Positions 1 through 10,896 of a DNA stretch of 64,000 nucleotides are shown piece by piece. The notes below the pieces were generated by a model. The model did no database searches. It had not been told where the DNA came from and saw only the letters and a program-made list of their open reading frames with translations. The stretch's first letter is position 1; the number at the start of each line of letters is the position of its first letter. The translations under genes were made by a program, and so were the position numbers. Source of the stretch: Takakia lepidozioides (taxonomy: Eukaryota; Streptophyta; Takakiopsida; Takakiales; Takakiaceae); NCBI GenBank assembly GCA_030704615.1, contig CM060734.1:56934042-56998041 (forward strand), in the 5' to 3' direction.

Positions 1-543
1 TACCCCGCATATGAATCTCATGCCTCCCATGTCTCCTCCCTCAGGAGCAAGAGGTGGACCATCTGGCCTTGAAGCCGGTACCACCTAAGTTGTGGCCATG
101 GCAGCGAGCCTCTGCTCTAGCTGCTGAAGCCGGTTGGCCATGCCTTGGTCACCACCCTGACCTCCGCGTCGTTGGCCACGTTGAGCTTGCCCTTGGCCTG
201 CACCTGGTGCTTGGCCACCTCGTCCTCTCTGGGCTGCTCCACCTCGCCCCAGGCCACCATTGTTCCCTTGGAACTGGCCTGGGCGCAACTCAGGATGCAA
301 ACCATAGCACTGGGCCTCTCCATGCCCGTACTTGCCACAATGGCCACACTGCAATTATGCAGGCTGTGCCGGTGCCAAACCATGGCCTCCCTCTGGGCAA
401 TCCTTCTTGACATGGGATCCTCCACATGTCCAGCACCATCCGCCCGTTGTTGGCTTGTAAATGAAGGGAGAGACCCGCATCTGAGGTCCTCTTTGTCCTT
501 CCCTGGGCTTCACCTAAGCCCCCTTGTTGCCTTGAGCACGTTG
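1..543 (-). pseudogene. Element B0 gag, C-terminal zinc-knuckle part
   Basis: This is the nucleocapsid end of a Ty3/gypsy Gag protein, which would bind and package element RNA. On the minus strand one knuckle of form C-x2-C-x3-H-x4-C (CWTCGGSHVKKDC) lies near 397-435. A second of form C-x2-C-x4-H-x4-C (CGHCGKYGHGEAQC) lies at 307-348. Both are followed by Gly/Arg/Gln-rich sequence. An in-frame TAA at 356-358 separates them, so this copy is dead. The same pair of knuckles occurs in element B near 28.68-28.81 kb. The upstream capsid half of this gag is at 19969-21012. The two halves were separated by insertion of element A after base 543. The rest of B0 lies beyond the left edge. Confidence 0.8.
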
Positions 544-915
544 TGTCGCGTACCTCACTTTGGTAAGTTCCCCTTCAAGTCATAGTTCAACCATGCCATT
601 TTATGGCGAACCACCACGAAGACCCTCGATTCCCGGTGATGAATCGCGGTGAGTCTTGGCCCACCCACCACAACCCAAATGGTGAGTCAATGCCACCCCA
701 CTAAGTCCCACTAAGCTACCACCACCCCTTGTGGAGCCACCCCCACCGCAACCCGGTGTGCGGGGCTCCACCTAGTGGGCACCTCCGCCTCCTTGAGTGC
801 CTTGGGCACTCAAGGGTGCTTCAGCCCCCCGAACCTATCGCTCCCACTGCCCCCACCACAGGGGCAGCCCCTCCTACGTCCCGACCCCCTGCCCTCAAGG
901 CAAAGGGCCGCGACA
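544..915 (-). repeat. 3' LTR of element A (internally deleted)
   Basis: The repeat begins TGTCGCG and ends GCGACA on the plus strand, giving TGTC/GACA inverted ends. It matches the 725-bp LTR at 19214-19938 but lacks about 350 bp: the sequence jumps from the words 'tcatagtt' to 'caaccatgcc'. The five bases before it (539-543, CGTTG) are repeated directly after the other LTR (19939-19943), which marks the two outer ends of one insertion. Confidence 0.85.
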
Positions 916-1816
916 CACACCCCTACCAACAGGGAGTCGATGTCCTCATCGACTTGTCCATTTTGTAGAAATGAACATCCAAGTTATGGCGTCCCACACC
1001 AAGGAGTTTGTTTCGGTACCATGGCATCCCATGGCAAAGAACCAAACCCACACTTGACTCTACTCTCCACTAGCTAGTTCGGCCGGACTTCCTCCAAGTC
1101 CCGGCCAAGGGTGGAGCCTCTCAAGCTCCCCCAGTGCACTCTTCTTGGCCTACTTCAAGGCCAAGGAACGATCCTCCCCGAGGATCGAGTCGCCTTACTG
1201 CAACAACATTGCTTACGACCGCTCATGATGCCGCTTTTGGCATCACCTTGAGCAAGGGTTCACCTTGAACCCTTTTTTACTAGGAAGATAACCTTGGACT
1301 AACCATGCGCCCCAATCACTACAATTGGGTCCGCCTTGGAATTTTGGCCTGAGGTACGGGAACACGCCGAAGCCGCACTACGACTTCGTCCGAGGCTACA
1401 CGATTATAGTACGTGAACGGAAGCACGTAGCTTCCGCTTGTTAGCCCACACTACAAGGCACCCCCTCGGTAGCGCAGTTATAGTAAGCGCACGCGCGCCA
1501 GGTGCGCACAGCACGTGAACTCCCAAGGAAGGCGCAAGTTTCCTTGCCCTTAGATGGAGTCACCCATTTCGGCACTACGCAAACACACGATTAATCCAAT
1601 TTACCTCTCCTACTTTTGTAAGCTAGCATGCATTCTACACACTAGCCAACTATACCATGCATCACCATTCCAAACAAAATAGGACGCACAACATTTGAAA
1701 ACCATTTCATTTATAACAAAATTTGTACAATACAAGTTTTTGCAATCGGATTCCTGAGTTAGCTAAGCCGGCTAAGCATGCATTTCCTCCCCCACGATCC
1801 AAGGTTGATGTCCCCA
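916..1816 (-). other. Element A 3' untranslated region with polypurine tract
   Basis: This stretch lies between the integrase stop and the 3' LTR. Directly next to the LTR (about 916-930) the minus strand is purine-rich (GGTAGGGGTG), which fits the polypurine tract that primes plus-strand DNA synthesis. The rest has no supported reading frame and is closely matched by 53692-54547 in the chimeric copy. Confidence 0.55.
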
Positions 1817-3300
1817 TCAACGTTTCTTCCGCTTTTGAGGTCGCCCTTCGAAAGCTGCAACCGCCTCGGATGCGTTTCCCATTTCTGAGGAATGCACCCA
1901 AGATGCCTCCACATGAGCCCTTCCATTTCACGAGATATTCCGTTTCTCGATTCTTGAACCTCCTCGACTTAAGCACTGCCTCCACCTCGTACTCAGGTTC
2001 ATTTTCATGATCCAACAGAACAGGTGGCGGACGCAACACTTGATGTCGATTCGGACGTGCTTCATCTTTGAAGTAAGGCTTCAAAAGGGAGACGTGGAAT
2101 ACCGGATGCACCTTGTTGTTTGCCGGCAGCTCCAATTCATACACATCCTCATTCATAACTTTCCGGATGCGAAAGGGTCCCGCATACAGAGGTACGAACT
2201 TCGGACTCATTTCCGGAGGTAGTCGGAAATTCTTGATGTTCAACCAGACCTCCGTGCCTGCCTCAAACTTAACTTCCCTCCGCTTCCGATTCGCCTGCCG
2301 TTCATACCGTTTCCTAGCTTTGGCAATGTTGTACTTTTGCGAGCTTCCACAAACGCTCGCGTTCTTCCAGCATCGCTGCTGCTGCCGGTTCCTCAACGTC
2401 TTGGGCGGCCCAACTTGTCGGCACCAAGGTGCTTTTCCATAGATCAATACGAAAGGGGAAACTCCCGCTGCGGAGTGTTTTGTGTTATTATAACATAACT
2501 CTGCCGCATCCGAGTGTTCCACCTAGTCCGATTGGTCTGCCGACACGTAATTCCGCAAGATCTGCTTCACCACGGAATTCACCCTTTCTGTTTGGCCGTC
2601 CATCGCAGGTCGGAAGGCGGTGCTCATCTTGAGCCTCGTCCCCATCTTCTTCCAAAGTGCCCTCCCAAATTTACTCGTAAACTTTGGATTGCGGTCCGAG
2701 ACAATATCCTTTGGGAGTCCATGATGCTTGAAGACGTAGGCGAAGTAAAGTCGCCCCGTCTCCTGCGCCGTTGCCATCTCCTTGGTGGGGATGAAATGGC
2801 CCATTTTACTGAACCTATCCACCACCACCATGATTGCATCGAATCCCTTTGACAGCGGCATAGCAGTCATGAAATCCATCGAGACACTTTCCCAAGACCC
2901 CTCTAGAATCGACAAGGGTTGTAACAACCCCGCTTGCTTTTTGTACTTGCTCCGGTTTTGTTGGCATGTGGTGCATGTCTTGACATTTTCCTCGGCCTCC
3001 TCCCTTAGTTTGGGCCAGAAATACTCTTTCTTCAAGAGTGCCGCGTTGCACTTGGCTCCGCCGTGGCCCGCAAGCGGGCCATCATGGCATTCTGTCAAGA
3101 GACTATCTCTGGTCCCTCCCTTCGGCACATAGAGACGCTTTTGCTTTTATCGGAGCAGTCCATTTTGCAAGTGGAACTACGATTTAACCCCCATCCTCAA
3201 GTCCCGCATCACAGACTTCGCCATCTCATCCTTCCGGTAAACCTTCCGGATCTTCCTTTGGAGCGCCGTCTCGCCCCTGTACACCAACAGGAGCTGTTGC
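1817..3300 (-). pseudogene. Element A integrase with C-terminal chromodomain (frameshifted)
   Basis: This is a Ty3/gypsy chromovirus integrase, which inserts the element's DNA into chromosomes. The minus strand encodes an HHCC zinc-binding region (H/H near the 3128 end, then CTTCQQ). The catalytic core follows with SMDFMTAMP, IVSDRNPKF and DGQTERVN. After the core comes a GPY/F-like segment and a chromodomain with EYLVKWKG. The chromodomain normally tethers integration to marked chromatin. The core is broken by a frame change near 2523. In the chromodomain, bases are lost after KWKG so the reading frame shifts, and the natural stop lies at 1817-1819 after a basic RPQKRKKR tail. The sister copy is at 54548-56060. 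Confidence 0.85.
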
Positions 3301-3347
3301 TTTCTACTTAAAGCATCGGCCACCAAATTGTCCCGTCCCGGTTTGTA

Positions 3348-4734
3348 CTAGATATCCACGTCGAACACCGCCAAAGTATCTTGCCACCTAAGTTGTTTTG
3401 GGGACAACTTAGGCTGCGTGGCAAAATACTTCACCGGGACATTGTCCGTGAACACCTTCACCGGGTTGGAACCAACATAGTGGCGCCAAAGCTCAAGGCA
3501 ATGCACCACCGCCTTCATTTCCTTCTCATGCGTAGGCCACCGTCGCTCCACTTCATTCAATTTCTTACTTTCGTAAGCCACTTGACGTCCATCCTACATG
3601 AGTACACCCCAAATGGACGGTCGAACTCCGGGATTTTGAGGACTGGAGCTTCTGCCATCCGCTGCTTCAACTCGGCAAAAGCTTGGCCATAAAAGGTGTT
3701 CCATACCCAGACTTTGGATTTACACAGAAGGTCTGACAGTGGCCCCGCGATCTTGGCGAAATTTCTCACATACTTCCGATAATAGGAGGCGAGTCCTAGG
3801 AAGGATCGCACTCCCGGGACCGAAGTCGGAGGCTCCCAGTCCAAGATCGCTCTCACCCGTCATCCACTTTGATCCCATCCTGTGTAATCACATGCCCCAG
3901 AAACTCCACTTTTGTAACCCCGAATTCGCACTTTGAAGCTTTGGCATACAGCTTCCCTTCTCGCAATTTCTGGAACACCCTTTTGAGGTGCTCCAGGTGC
4001 TCTTCCTTTGTTTTCGAGTACACCAGTATGTCGTCAATGTATACGATCACAAAGTCATCCAACCACTCCTGGAAAAGGCTGTTCATTAGCGTGCTAAAGG
4101 TCGCGGGTGCGTTGGTGAGCCCAAAAGGTATCACCAAGAACTCATACGAACCATATCTTGTCCTGCACGCGGTCTTCTCCTCATCTTCTTCTGCCACTCG
4201 GATATAATGATACCCGGAGCGCAAATCAATCCGGCTGAAATACTTCGCTCCTGCCAACCAATCAAAGAGGTCGTCAATCCTTGGCAAAGGGTACCGGTTC
4301 TTGATAGTCACCTTATTCAGGGCCCTGTAATCGACACACATCCGCAGTGTCCTATCCTTCTTGTCTGCGAATAGCACCGGGGCTCCGTAAGGTGACTTAC
4401 TCGGCCAGATGTACCCCTTTGACATTAGATCCTTGAGCTGAGTCTTCAGCTCAACCAACTCTCTGTGGCTCAACTGGTAGGGCGCCTTGGCAGGCGGTTC
4501 CGATCCTGGTATCACCTCAATCTTGTGGTCAACTCCCCTTCGCGGTGGCAAGCCGCTTGGTACATCCTCCGACATCACATCCTGGTATTTCTCCAAGATC
4601 CCCTTGATCCAATATGGGCTCGGCTCCCCATCGCCTTCTCTTTTCACTTGTCTTACGTAAAGCAAAAACTGGGGCTCGTGTGGCTCCTCCACGGCCCACT
4701 CCCTTGCTGACAGAAGGTTTATTCGCCCTCCCAC
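3348..4734 (-). pseudogene. Element A reverse transcriptase/RNase H
   Basis: This is the reverse transcriptase of chromovirus A, which copies element RNA into DNA. On the minus strand the order is the RT palm with YIDD (codons at 4030-4041), the LGHVITQDG connection, then RNase H-like sequence running to about 3348. Frame changes at about 3853 and 3581 split what is one uninterrupted frame in the chimeric copy at 56148-59576. Beside the frame change at 3581, the RNase H stretch with the first catalytic Asp seen in the sister copy ([11 protein letters not shown]) is missing. Confidence 0.85.
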
Positions 4735-5010
4735 GGGTTTGGGCGTTTATGACACTCGTAAAACTTCGCCACCATTCCCACACGGCAACGTGACTACTCT
4801 CTTGCGGCCATCTATGACCGCTCCGGATTTGCTCAAAAAGGTCATCCCCAAAATGAGATCCACTCCATCGATCTCGCAAATGGTGAAGTTATCACGTCCC
4901 TCCCAACTCCCCAGTTGAAGAGGAACATCGAACGCCAACCTCGTCGCCAATTGTGGTTCTCCTTTGGCAGAACGCACCTCAATAGAGGCCCCACGTCACT
5001 TGTCGGGAGC
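4735..5010 (-). pseudogene. Element A protease, C-terminal half
   Basis: This is the C-terminal half of the retropepsin-like protease, with the signature [20 protein letters not shown]. The half carrying the active-site DTGA is at 17841-18118, so the gene is cut by insertion of element T at base 5010. In the chimeric copy the same two halves are adjacent around 57,780. Confidence 0.85.
5006..5010. other. Target-site duplication GGAGC, left copy (element T)
   Basis: GGAGC here is repeated at 17836-17840, immediately outside the two LTRs of element T. A perfect 5-bp duplication is the expected trace of Ty3/gypsy integrase action and fixes both ends of T exactly. Confidence 0.95.
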
Positions 5011-5868
5011 TGTTAGGAGGCAGTCTGGGACTTAGGCATTTTTATGGGTTTTGTGGAGTCTGGGACTTAGACACTTCTATGGGTTCTGAGGGGTACCCTT
5101 AATTTTTTAACACAGCCTGTCACAGCCAGTCACAGCCATACACAGCCCGTCACAGCCAGTCACAGCCCGTCACAGCCATACACAGCCAGTCACAGCCCGA
5201 CACAGCCCGATACAGCCGTCACAGTCTGACACAGTCGCACAGTCAGTCACAGCTGTCACAGTCGTAGGGAACGGTTATCATGACAGGGAACGACTGTGGG
5301 GAACAAACATCTGTCGGGGAACATGTAATTCACGGAGGACGGTTAGTGAAGGAAAACAGTTAGAACAGCGGGTAAGGGGATAAAGCGGGCAGCGGAGACG
5401 GGAAGGGGGACTTTTTGGGACGGAGATCACTCCTGGGAGAGGACTGAGATCGGAGGAAAGGAAGCTGGCGAGGAGGAAGGAGATACTATAGGACAGAGTT
5501 AGTACGAGATGTAGGATTACTTAGAGGGATAGATTAGAGAAGTTAGGACATCAGCATGTATCCGATTATGATTAATCTGATTCTCATCCGATACAAACAC
5601 CTTGTGTTGAGAGACTTGAGTGAAGCTGTGTATGAATGAAATCAGGGGGCCCAAAGAAGCAATCTGACGCTTAAAAAGATACGTGGTCAAGATAAACAGG
5701 GAATATAAACTGATAAGGAATATAATTGGAAACCCAACAATGATTCACTAGCTGCAGGTCATGACTGATTGTTTCACGCGGGCTGAATGCTTAGAGATAT
5801 CCAACTCTTCTATCTTGGAGTTTCCCCCTCGGATAGCGAAGGGATGGGTGAGTAAAAGCCGCGTGACA
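5011..5868 (+). repeat. 5' LTR of element T
   Basis: The 858-bp LTR begins TGTTAGGAGG and ends GCGTGACA. By eye it differs from the 3' LTR (17005-17835) at about eight positions plus one 27-bp gap, so the insertion is young. It contains a run of roughly 10-bp units built on CACAGCC/CACAGTC (about 5111-5270). The 27-bp length difference lies inside that run, consistent with slippage. The LTR should hold the promoter and polyadenylation signals, but no TATA box was assigned with confidence. Confidence 0.95.
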
Positions 5869-5870
5869 TT

Positions 5871-5888
5871 TGGCGACCATACTGGGGA
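5871..5888 (+). other. Primer-binding site of element T (tRNA-Arg-like)
   Basis: Two bases after the LTR the sequence reads TGGCGACCATACTGGGGA. A TGG start at this spacing is the standard primer-binding site layout. The TGGCGAC...TGGGGA form resembles the tRNA-Arg-type sites of Tat/Ogre-like gypsy elements. The tRNA assignment is by recall of the family, not by alignment. Confidence 0.7.
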
Positions 5889-5932
5889 ACTGAGTCATGA
5901 ACAACCAGATGTGACAAGCATCTGGTGGGATC

Positions 5933-7257
5933 ATGGTGGTTGGAGGATTAAAGAATTTGATGAATCAAATTCCCTGTGGAACGAAGGAAGAAAGATTGTC
6001 CAAACAATTCTTTCAAAGGTTCTTGGAATTGCCAGACGGTTGTAAAGAAAATATTCTTAAGCGAGTGCATGATGCTGATCCGGAATGGGGTCTGGAGAAA
6101 GGAGTGATAAAGATTTATCAGGTAGCCTGTAGAGGAAGAGCACGGTGGTTACCAACATTGGTTTATGTGATAGCCTTACTATCTATTAAGCGGGTAGAGT
6201 TTGAAAGCTGGGAGGAAAGAAAAGTGAATGTTTACACTCATATGCATGAGGAGCTTGTATTGGTAAAGAATTGGATTCCAAAGGATATCTTGTGGATCAA
6301 ACTTACACCAAGAACAGCTTTTCAGACTTGTTTACCATATGGTTATATGGTAACGGAGACTTCCAGTATAGCCAGAGGTACATTGAAGCTGGAAAGAAAC
6401 CCAGGCATATACGAGAGATACTACAGGAGAGAATTTTGGTTGTTGCCACACTAAAAGAAATGAAAGATATGGGACATGAGTGATGAAAGAGAAGCTAGAC
6501 TCCAAAGATATTCAGCAAAAAGAGAAAGTTATCTGAAAGCTCATTATCCATACCTGTGGGAGAGAGGAATAGACATTGGGGAATCATCTGGACCTCTCAC
6601 ACCATTGAGATCAGGGAGTACATCACCTATACCAGAGGAGCTAGAGTTGGATACCACACCTTCTTTTTCTTTGCAAGAAAGATTAAGGGACTTGGCAGAG
6701 GAAGAAGATCAACCACGAGGTGAAAGATCTGAGGTACATCCCTGGATAAAAGATTTGGCAGAAATCTTTGATAAGAGTTGGCATGGAACACCAAGAGCAG
6801 GAACTCCAGTTTCGGGAGCAGAAGATGAGGATGCAGAACCAGCGGAGAGTTCAAACTCTCCAACATTATTACAAAATAGTTACATGAGTGAAGAAGAAGA
6901 AAACCAAGGAAGAAATTGGAAGATGAGGAATATGAAGAAGTAGACCCAGCAGCTGAGGTTGAGACTACAACCAGGACATCCCAACCCGTTGGACCTGGAT
7001 CAAGTGGAGCACTTGGATCACAGGCCAACGAAGGTGTCGGCTCAGAGGGATCAGGCGAAAGACCTGGATCTGGCTCTGGGGGGACAGGGAGTGTGGAAAG
7101 TAGTGCAACTGAAGGCGGGAATACTGTGAATATAGAAAGGCCAGGAGCAGGAAGGGCTCAGGGGCCAGTAATTGGTGGAAGAACCACCACAAATACTACA
7201 GGTCCACAGGGACCAGCATCAGCCAAAGGGCCAACAACTGTCAAGGGGCAGGTGTAG
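5933..7257 (+). pseudogene. Element T gag N-terminal extension (broken frames)
   Basis: About 440 codons precede the recognisable capsid domain and are spread over three frames (5933-6454, 6271-6483, 6476-6943, 6916-7257). The first part is Trp/Glu-rich. The later part is acidic, then rich in Gly/Ser/Thr/Pro like a flexible linker. Overlaps at each change of frame suggest a single ancestral N-terminal Gag extension disrupted by small indels. No known domain was recognised. Long Gag N-termini are known in Tat/Ogre-type elements, but this sequence gives no function. Confidence 0.5.
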
Positions 7258-7265
7258 GGTCGCAG

Positions 7266-7865
7266 ATGGCGTTACAACCAACACGGGCTAAACCACCTTT
7301 TCCAATATATTCAGGGAAAGGGGATCCTGATGTACACATTAGCCAATTTGAGCACATGTGTATAGTGAACAATGAGAATGGCGATGATGCCAAGATGAGA
7401 CTGTTTCCGTGTTCACTTATAAAGAAAGCCAGTGAATGGTATGCAAGATTCCCTGATAATCATTTCCTAACCTGGAATGGCTTGAGTACAGCGTTCCGAA
7501 ATAGGTTCAGGACCAGTAAAACTGAGGATGAAGTGTATGGGAGTTTACAACAGCTGAAGCAGAAGAAGCATGAAACTGTTGAAGAGTATATGGAGAAAAT
7601 GGAGTTGATGATGAAAAAGTTGGCTGCTATACCAGCACCAGGATTGCAGAAGGCTTGGTTTGTGAATGGACTAAGGCCAGAGTTGCAAAAGAAAGTAGAC
7701 ATGTTACCCCACAATACAGTGGAGGAGGCATTTGAAACAGCAAACAGAATTGAGCAGTTGGGAATGCTCAGGAAGGAGAAAAGAGATGAAGAGGACTCTG
7801 AGGATGAGTCAGAAGAAGAAGAGGAGATGGAGCATAAAAGAAGAGTAAAAAGAAGGAAAAGATGA
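7266..7865 (+). CDS. Element T Gag capsid domain
   Basis: This 199-codon frame carries a retrotransposon Gag/capsid domain. It opens PFPIYSGKGDPDVHISQFE. Near residue 58 it has the ASEWYARFP...TWNGLSTAFRNRF pattern (W, then FRNRF), followed by the helical LQQLKQKKHETVEEYMEKME. It ends in an acidic then Lys/Arg-rich tail. The protein would assemble the virus-like particle. It overlaps the next frame by four bases (ATGA at 7862-7865). The next frame is offset by -1, so either a frameshift joins them or an indel split one gene. Confidence 0.85.
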   Translation: MALQPTRAKPPFPIYSGKGDPDVHISQFEHMCIVNNENGDDAKMRLFPCSLIKKASEWYARFPDNHFLTWNGLSTAFRNRFRTSKTEDEVYGSLQQLKQKKHETVEEYMEKMELMMKKLAAIPAPGLQKAWFVNGLRPELQKKVDMLPHNTVEEAFETANRIEQLGMLRKEKRDEEDSEDESEEEEEMEHKRRVKRRKR

Positions 7866-8608
7866 AGAGGGAAAATTATGAGAAGAGATTAGAAGAAATC
7901 TTGAAAAAGTATGCCACAGAGGCTGCAACACATTGGAGGAAGGGTGTTTGGTGTGCAAAATGCCAGAATGAAGGCCACACCACTACTGAATGCCACATGA
8001 AGGAGAAACACTGCACTATCTGTAAAATGGATAACCATTCTACTGAGAATTGTTACTACAACAGAAGAACAGCAGTAAGAGAGCCTAGGCAGGTAAGGGT
8101 GCATCAAGTGCAACCCCAGCCAAGAAGAAACAATGATCAAGACCACTATGGTAGGACAGGTGGTTATAACAATGGCATGGAAAGGAGAGGTAATCCAAGA
8201 GGGAATTACCAGCCAGGGAATCAGGATTACAGAAATAATCCCAGAACAGACCAAGGGCGAGGACCCAATGGAGAAGAACTGTGTTACTATTGTAATCAGG
8301 CAGGACATCGTAAGGCGGCTTGTCCATTCTGGATCAGACACCAGAATGAGATGAGAGCTCCTGGGAATGAGGGGCCAGTAGTGGCAGCCCACATGGTTAG
8401 GCCATGTATTGTACCGGAAGTGAGTACAATGATAGTAACAAGAAGCAGAGCCAAATTAGTACCTCCAGTGGAAGATGAAGTTGATGATAATGAAGATGGC
8501 AGTGATGTGCCTGAAGATGATGAGGCTTGGAGAGATGAGAAGAACTGCACAAGGAAGTGGCGGATACCATACGGGAAATGCAGAAGAGTACTGATATTCC
8601 CATGGTAG
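7862..8608 (+). CDS. Element T nucleocapsid with three zinc knuckles
   Basis: This 248-codon frame continues Gag. Three knuckle-like clusters are visible: CAKCQNEGHTTTEC (residues ~31-44), CTICKMDNHSTENC (~51-64) and CYYCNQAGHRKAAC (~141-154). A Gly/Asn/Arg-rich spacer separates the second from the third. These bind element RNA. The last stretch overlaps the start of the pol frame by 52 bases in the -1 frame. The natural reading appears to change frame near 8538, since the downstream frame continues sensibly just after that point. Confidence 0.85.
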   Translation: MKRENYEKRLEEILKKYATEAATHWRKGVWCAKCQNEGHTTTECHMKEKHCTICKMDNHSTENCYYNRRTAVREPRQVRVHQVQPQPRRNNDQDHYGRTGGYNNGMERRGNPRGNYQPGNQDYRNNPRTDQGRGPNGEELCYYCNQAGHRKAACPFWIRHQNEMRAPGNEGPVVAAHMVRPCIVPEVSTMIVTRSRAKLVPPVEDEVDDNEDGSDVPEDDEAWRDEKNCTRKWRIPYGKCRRVLIFPW

Positions 8609-10896
8609 ACTCCTCAGACTCTGAAGGAGAAGAAGAAGTCAGTGAGGAAGAAGGAAAGAGGGAAGCTGCAGAAGTGCAGGGTAAGGAAGGGACATTGGCT
8701 GAAGTGATATGCCAGTCCAAAGTGGAAATTACCATTGGACAGCTATTAGCTGTGGCACCTTATTGTAGACACAGGCTGTATCAAGCAATCAACAGGATTG
8801 CCCATTTGACAGAGAACACAGACCTGAACAGCAAGGTGACCAGTTATAATGTGAGGCCAGAAGGGCAAGAAACAGTCATGGATTTTGATGATTCTATGCC
8901 AGTTATCCAGTTGAGAATTGGAAGCACAGAGCTGGCAGATGTACTGATAGATGGAGGCTCTGGTGTGAATATCATGACAGACCAATTGAGGCAGAAGCTA
9001 GGTCTAAACAACATGAAACCAGCCCCATTTACAGTAACCATGGCAGACCAAAGGAGTGTACAGCCATTGGGATTGATCAGAGGAGTTAAAATCCAGATTC
9101 AAGAGATGATCTTTAAGATCACAGTAACTGTGTTGAAGATGAATGAAGTCCTGGAAGCTTATTCCTTATTGTTGGGAAGACCATGGCTGAAACAGGCCAA
9201 GGTGTCTCATGATTGGAATTCACAGTTACTGACTGTGCAGGATGGGTTGAACAAGATACAAATCACCACTAAGAAATCTGAAAGACTATCTGCTACAAGA
9301 AGACCAAGAGGGGTCAGAGAGTATGATTGGAAAGAAGGACTGGATGAGGAACAGGAAGCTACTTTGTTCGCTGCACACCCAGAGTGGGAACAGGTTGCAG
9401 AGATGCAATTAGAAGGCCTGAGTTGTTTAAAAAGTATCTACTGTGGTGCAGTGACAACAACCCCAATTGAGGAGGAAATAAATAGTTACCCACCACATTT
9501 TTATGAGGAAAGGGAAGGAGAGATTGATATCCTAGAGGAACCAGCCACTGTAAGTCTACAGGATGAAATAGTAACTGGTTGGACAATCACAGCTGATGAG
9601 CAGGTGAGGGAAGTGAATGTGGGAACTGAGAAGGAACCAAGGATGGTGAAGGTAGGGGCGGATCTAGAGCCAGAATTCTTTGAGGAAGCAAAGAGTCTGT
9701 TCATTAAATACAGAGATGTATTTGCTTGGAGCTATGAGGATCTGAAGGGGATACCACCTGAGATCTGTCAACATAAGATTGAACTGGAACCAGGATCAAT
9801 ACCAGTTAAACAGGCGAGATACAGGATGAATCCCAACTATGCAGAGAAGGTTGGAGAAGAGATCAAAAAGTTGGCTGAAGCTAAATTTATATACCCGATA
9901 GAGTACACAACTTGGTTGTCACCCATTGTGATAGTCCCCAAGAAAAATGGCAAACTAAGAGTTTGTGTGAACTACAAGAAGCTGAATGCTTGTACGAGGA
10001 AGGATCCTTTTCCTCTACCATTCACAGAAGCAGTATTGGACACTGTGGCAGGCCATGAGATGTATTCATTCATGGATGGCTTCAGTGGTTATAATCAAGT
10101 ACAGGTGGCAGAGGAAGATCAAGGAAAAACAGCTTTCATCACAGACTGGGGTGCTTATGCATACAAAGTCATGCCTTTTGGACTTTGTAATGCACCAGCA
10201 ACTTTCCAGAGAGTTATAAGTGAATCTTTTCAGGAGTACCTTGATGATTTCATGCAGGTGTTCTTGGATGATTTCAGTGTGTATAGCTCTAAGAGTGAGC
10301 ACTTGCATAAATTGGAGTTGTGCTTGGCCAGATGCAGGATGAGAGGTCTGGGCCTGAATCCAGAGAAATGTACTTTCTGTGTGAACTCAGGGGTACTTTT
10401 GGGACACATAGTGTGTAAAAAGGGACTTCTAGTGGATCCCAGAAAGACGGAGGCCATTAAAGCCTCCCCACCTCCAGTAAATGCTAAGAGTCTAAGGAGA
10501 TTCCTGGGACAAACCAGCTACTACAGAAGATTTGTCAGACGGTATGCACAGATGGCAGCACCTTTGAGCAAACTTTTAAAAAAAGACGCAGTGTTTGCAT
10601 GGACAGATGAATGTCAACAGGCTTTTGAGGAACTGACATTGTCAATGACAACTACACCTGTATTGATTAATCCTCACTGGCAGGAAATGTTCCATGTTCA
10701 CTGTGATGCTTCAGGAGAAGCATTGGGAGCGGTGCTAGCCCAAAATGTTACAGGAAGGATAGATTCACCTGTGTACTATGCTAGCCGATTAATGAACAAT
10801 GCTGAAAGAAATTATAGCACAACAGAAAGAGAAGCATTGGCAATGATCTATGCAGTGAAGAAATTCAGGCATTACCTGTTGGGTAAGAAGCTTTGA
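8557..10896 (+). CDS. Element T protease, reverse transcriptase and start of RNase H
   Basis: This 779-codon frame has an acidic N-terminus, then a protease with DGGSGVNIM (~residues 130-138), a variant typical of Tat/Athila-like elements. The RT follows with [30 protein letters not shown] and the catalytic [10 protein letters not shown] (FLDD in place of YxDD). It ends in RNase H with [13 protein letters not shown] and [16 protein letters not shown]. The frame stops at 10896, where roughly ten codons expected to hold the last RNase H aspartate are missing and the frame shifts. It would copy element RNA into DNA in virus-like particles. The RT type places it in the non-chromodomain plant gypsy branch. 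Confidence 0.9.
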   Translation: MADTIREMQKSTDIPMVDSSDSEGEEEVSEEEGKREAAEVQGKEGTLAEVICQSKVEITIGQLLAVAPYCRHRLYQAINRIAHLTENTDLNSKVTSYNVRPEGQETVMDFDDSMPVIQLRIGSTELADVLIDGGSGVNIMTDQLRQKLGLNNMKPAPFTVTMADQRSVQPLGLIRGVKIQIQEMIFKITVTVLKMNEVLEAYSLLLGRPWLKQAKVSHDWNSQLLTVQDGLNKIQITTKKSERLSATRRPRGVREYDWKEGLDEEQEATLFAAHPEWEQVAEMQLEGLSCLKSIYCGAVTTTPIEEEINSYPPHFYEEREGEIDILEEPATVSLQDEIVTGWTITADEQVREVNVGTEKEPRMVKVGADLEPEFFEEAKSLFIKYRDVFAWSYEDLKGIPPEICQHKIELEPGSIPVKQARYRMNPNYAEKVGEEIKKLAEAKFIYPIEYTTWLSPIVIVPKKNGKLRVCVNYKKLNACTRKDPFPLPFTEAVLDTVAGHEMYSFMDGFSGYNQVQVAEEDQGKTAFITDWGAYAYKVMPFGLCNAPATFQRVISESFQEYLDDFMQVFLDDFSVYSSKSEHLHKLELCLARCRMRGLGLNPEKCTFCVNSGVLLGHIVCKKGLLVDPRKTEAIKASPPPVNAKSLRRFLGQTSYYRRFVRRYAQMAAPLSKLLKKDAVFAWTDECQQAFEELTLSMTTTPVLINPHWQEMFHVHCDASGEALGAVLAQNVTGRIDSPVYYASRLMNNAERNYSTTEREALAMIYAVKKFRHYLLGKKL

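Noticed and set aside
1740-1790. Possible LTR end at the 'aagcatgca' next to a pyrimidine run in element A
   Set aside because: The perfect CGTTG duplication and the matching 19214-19938 copy place the LTR end at 915. The 1780 region is the integrase tail/3' untranslated region.
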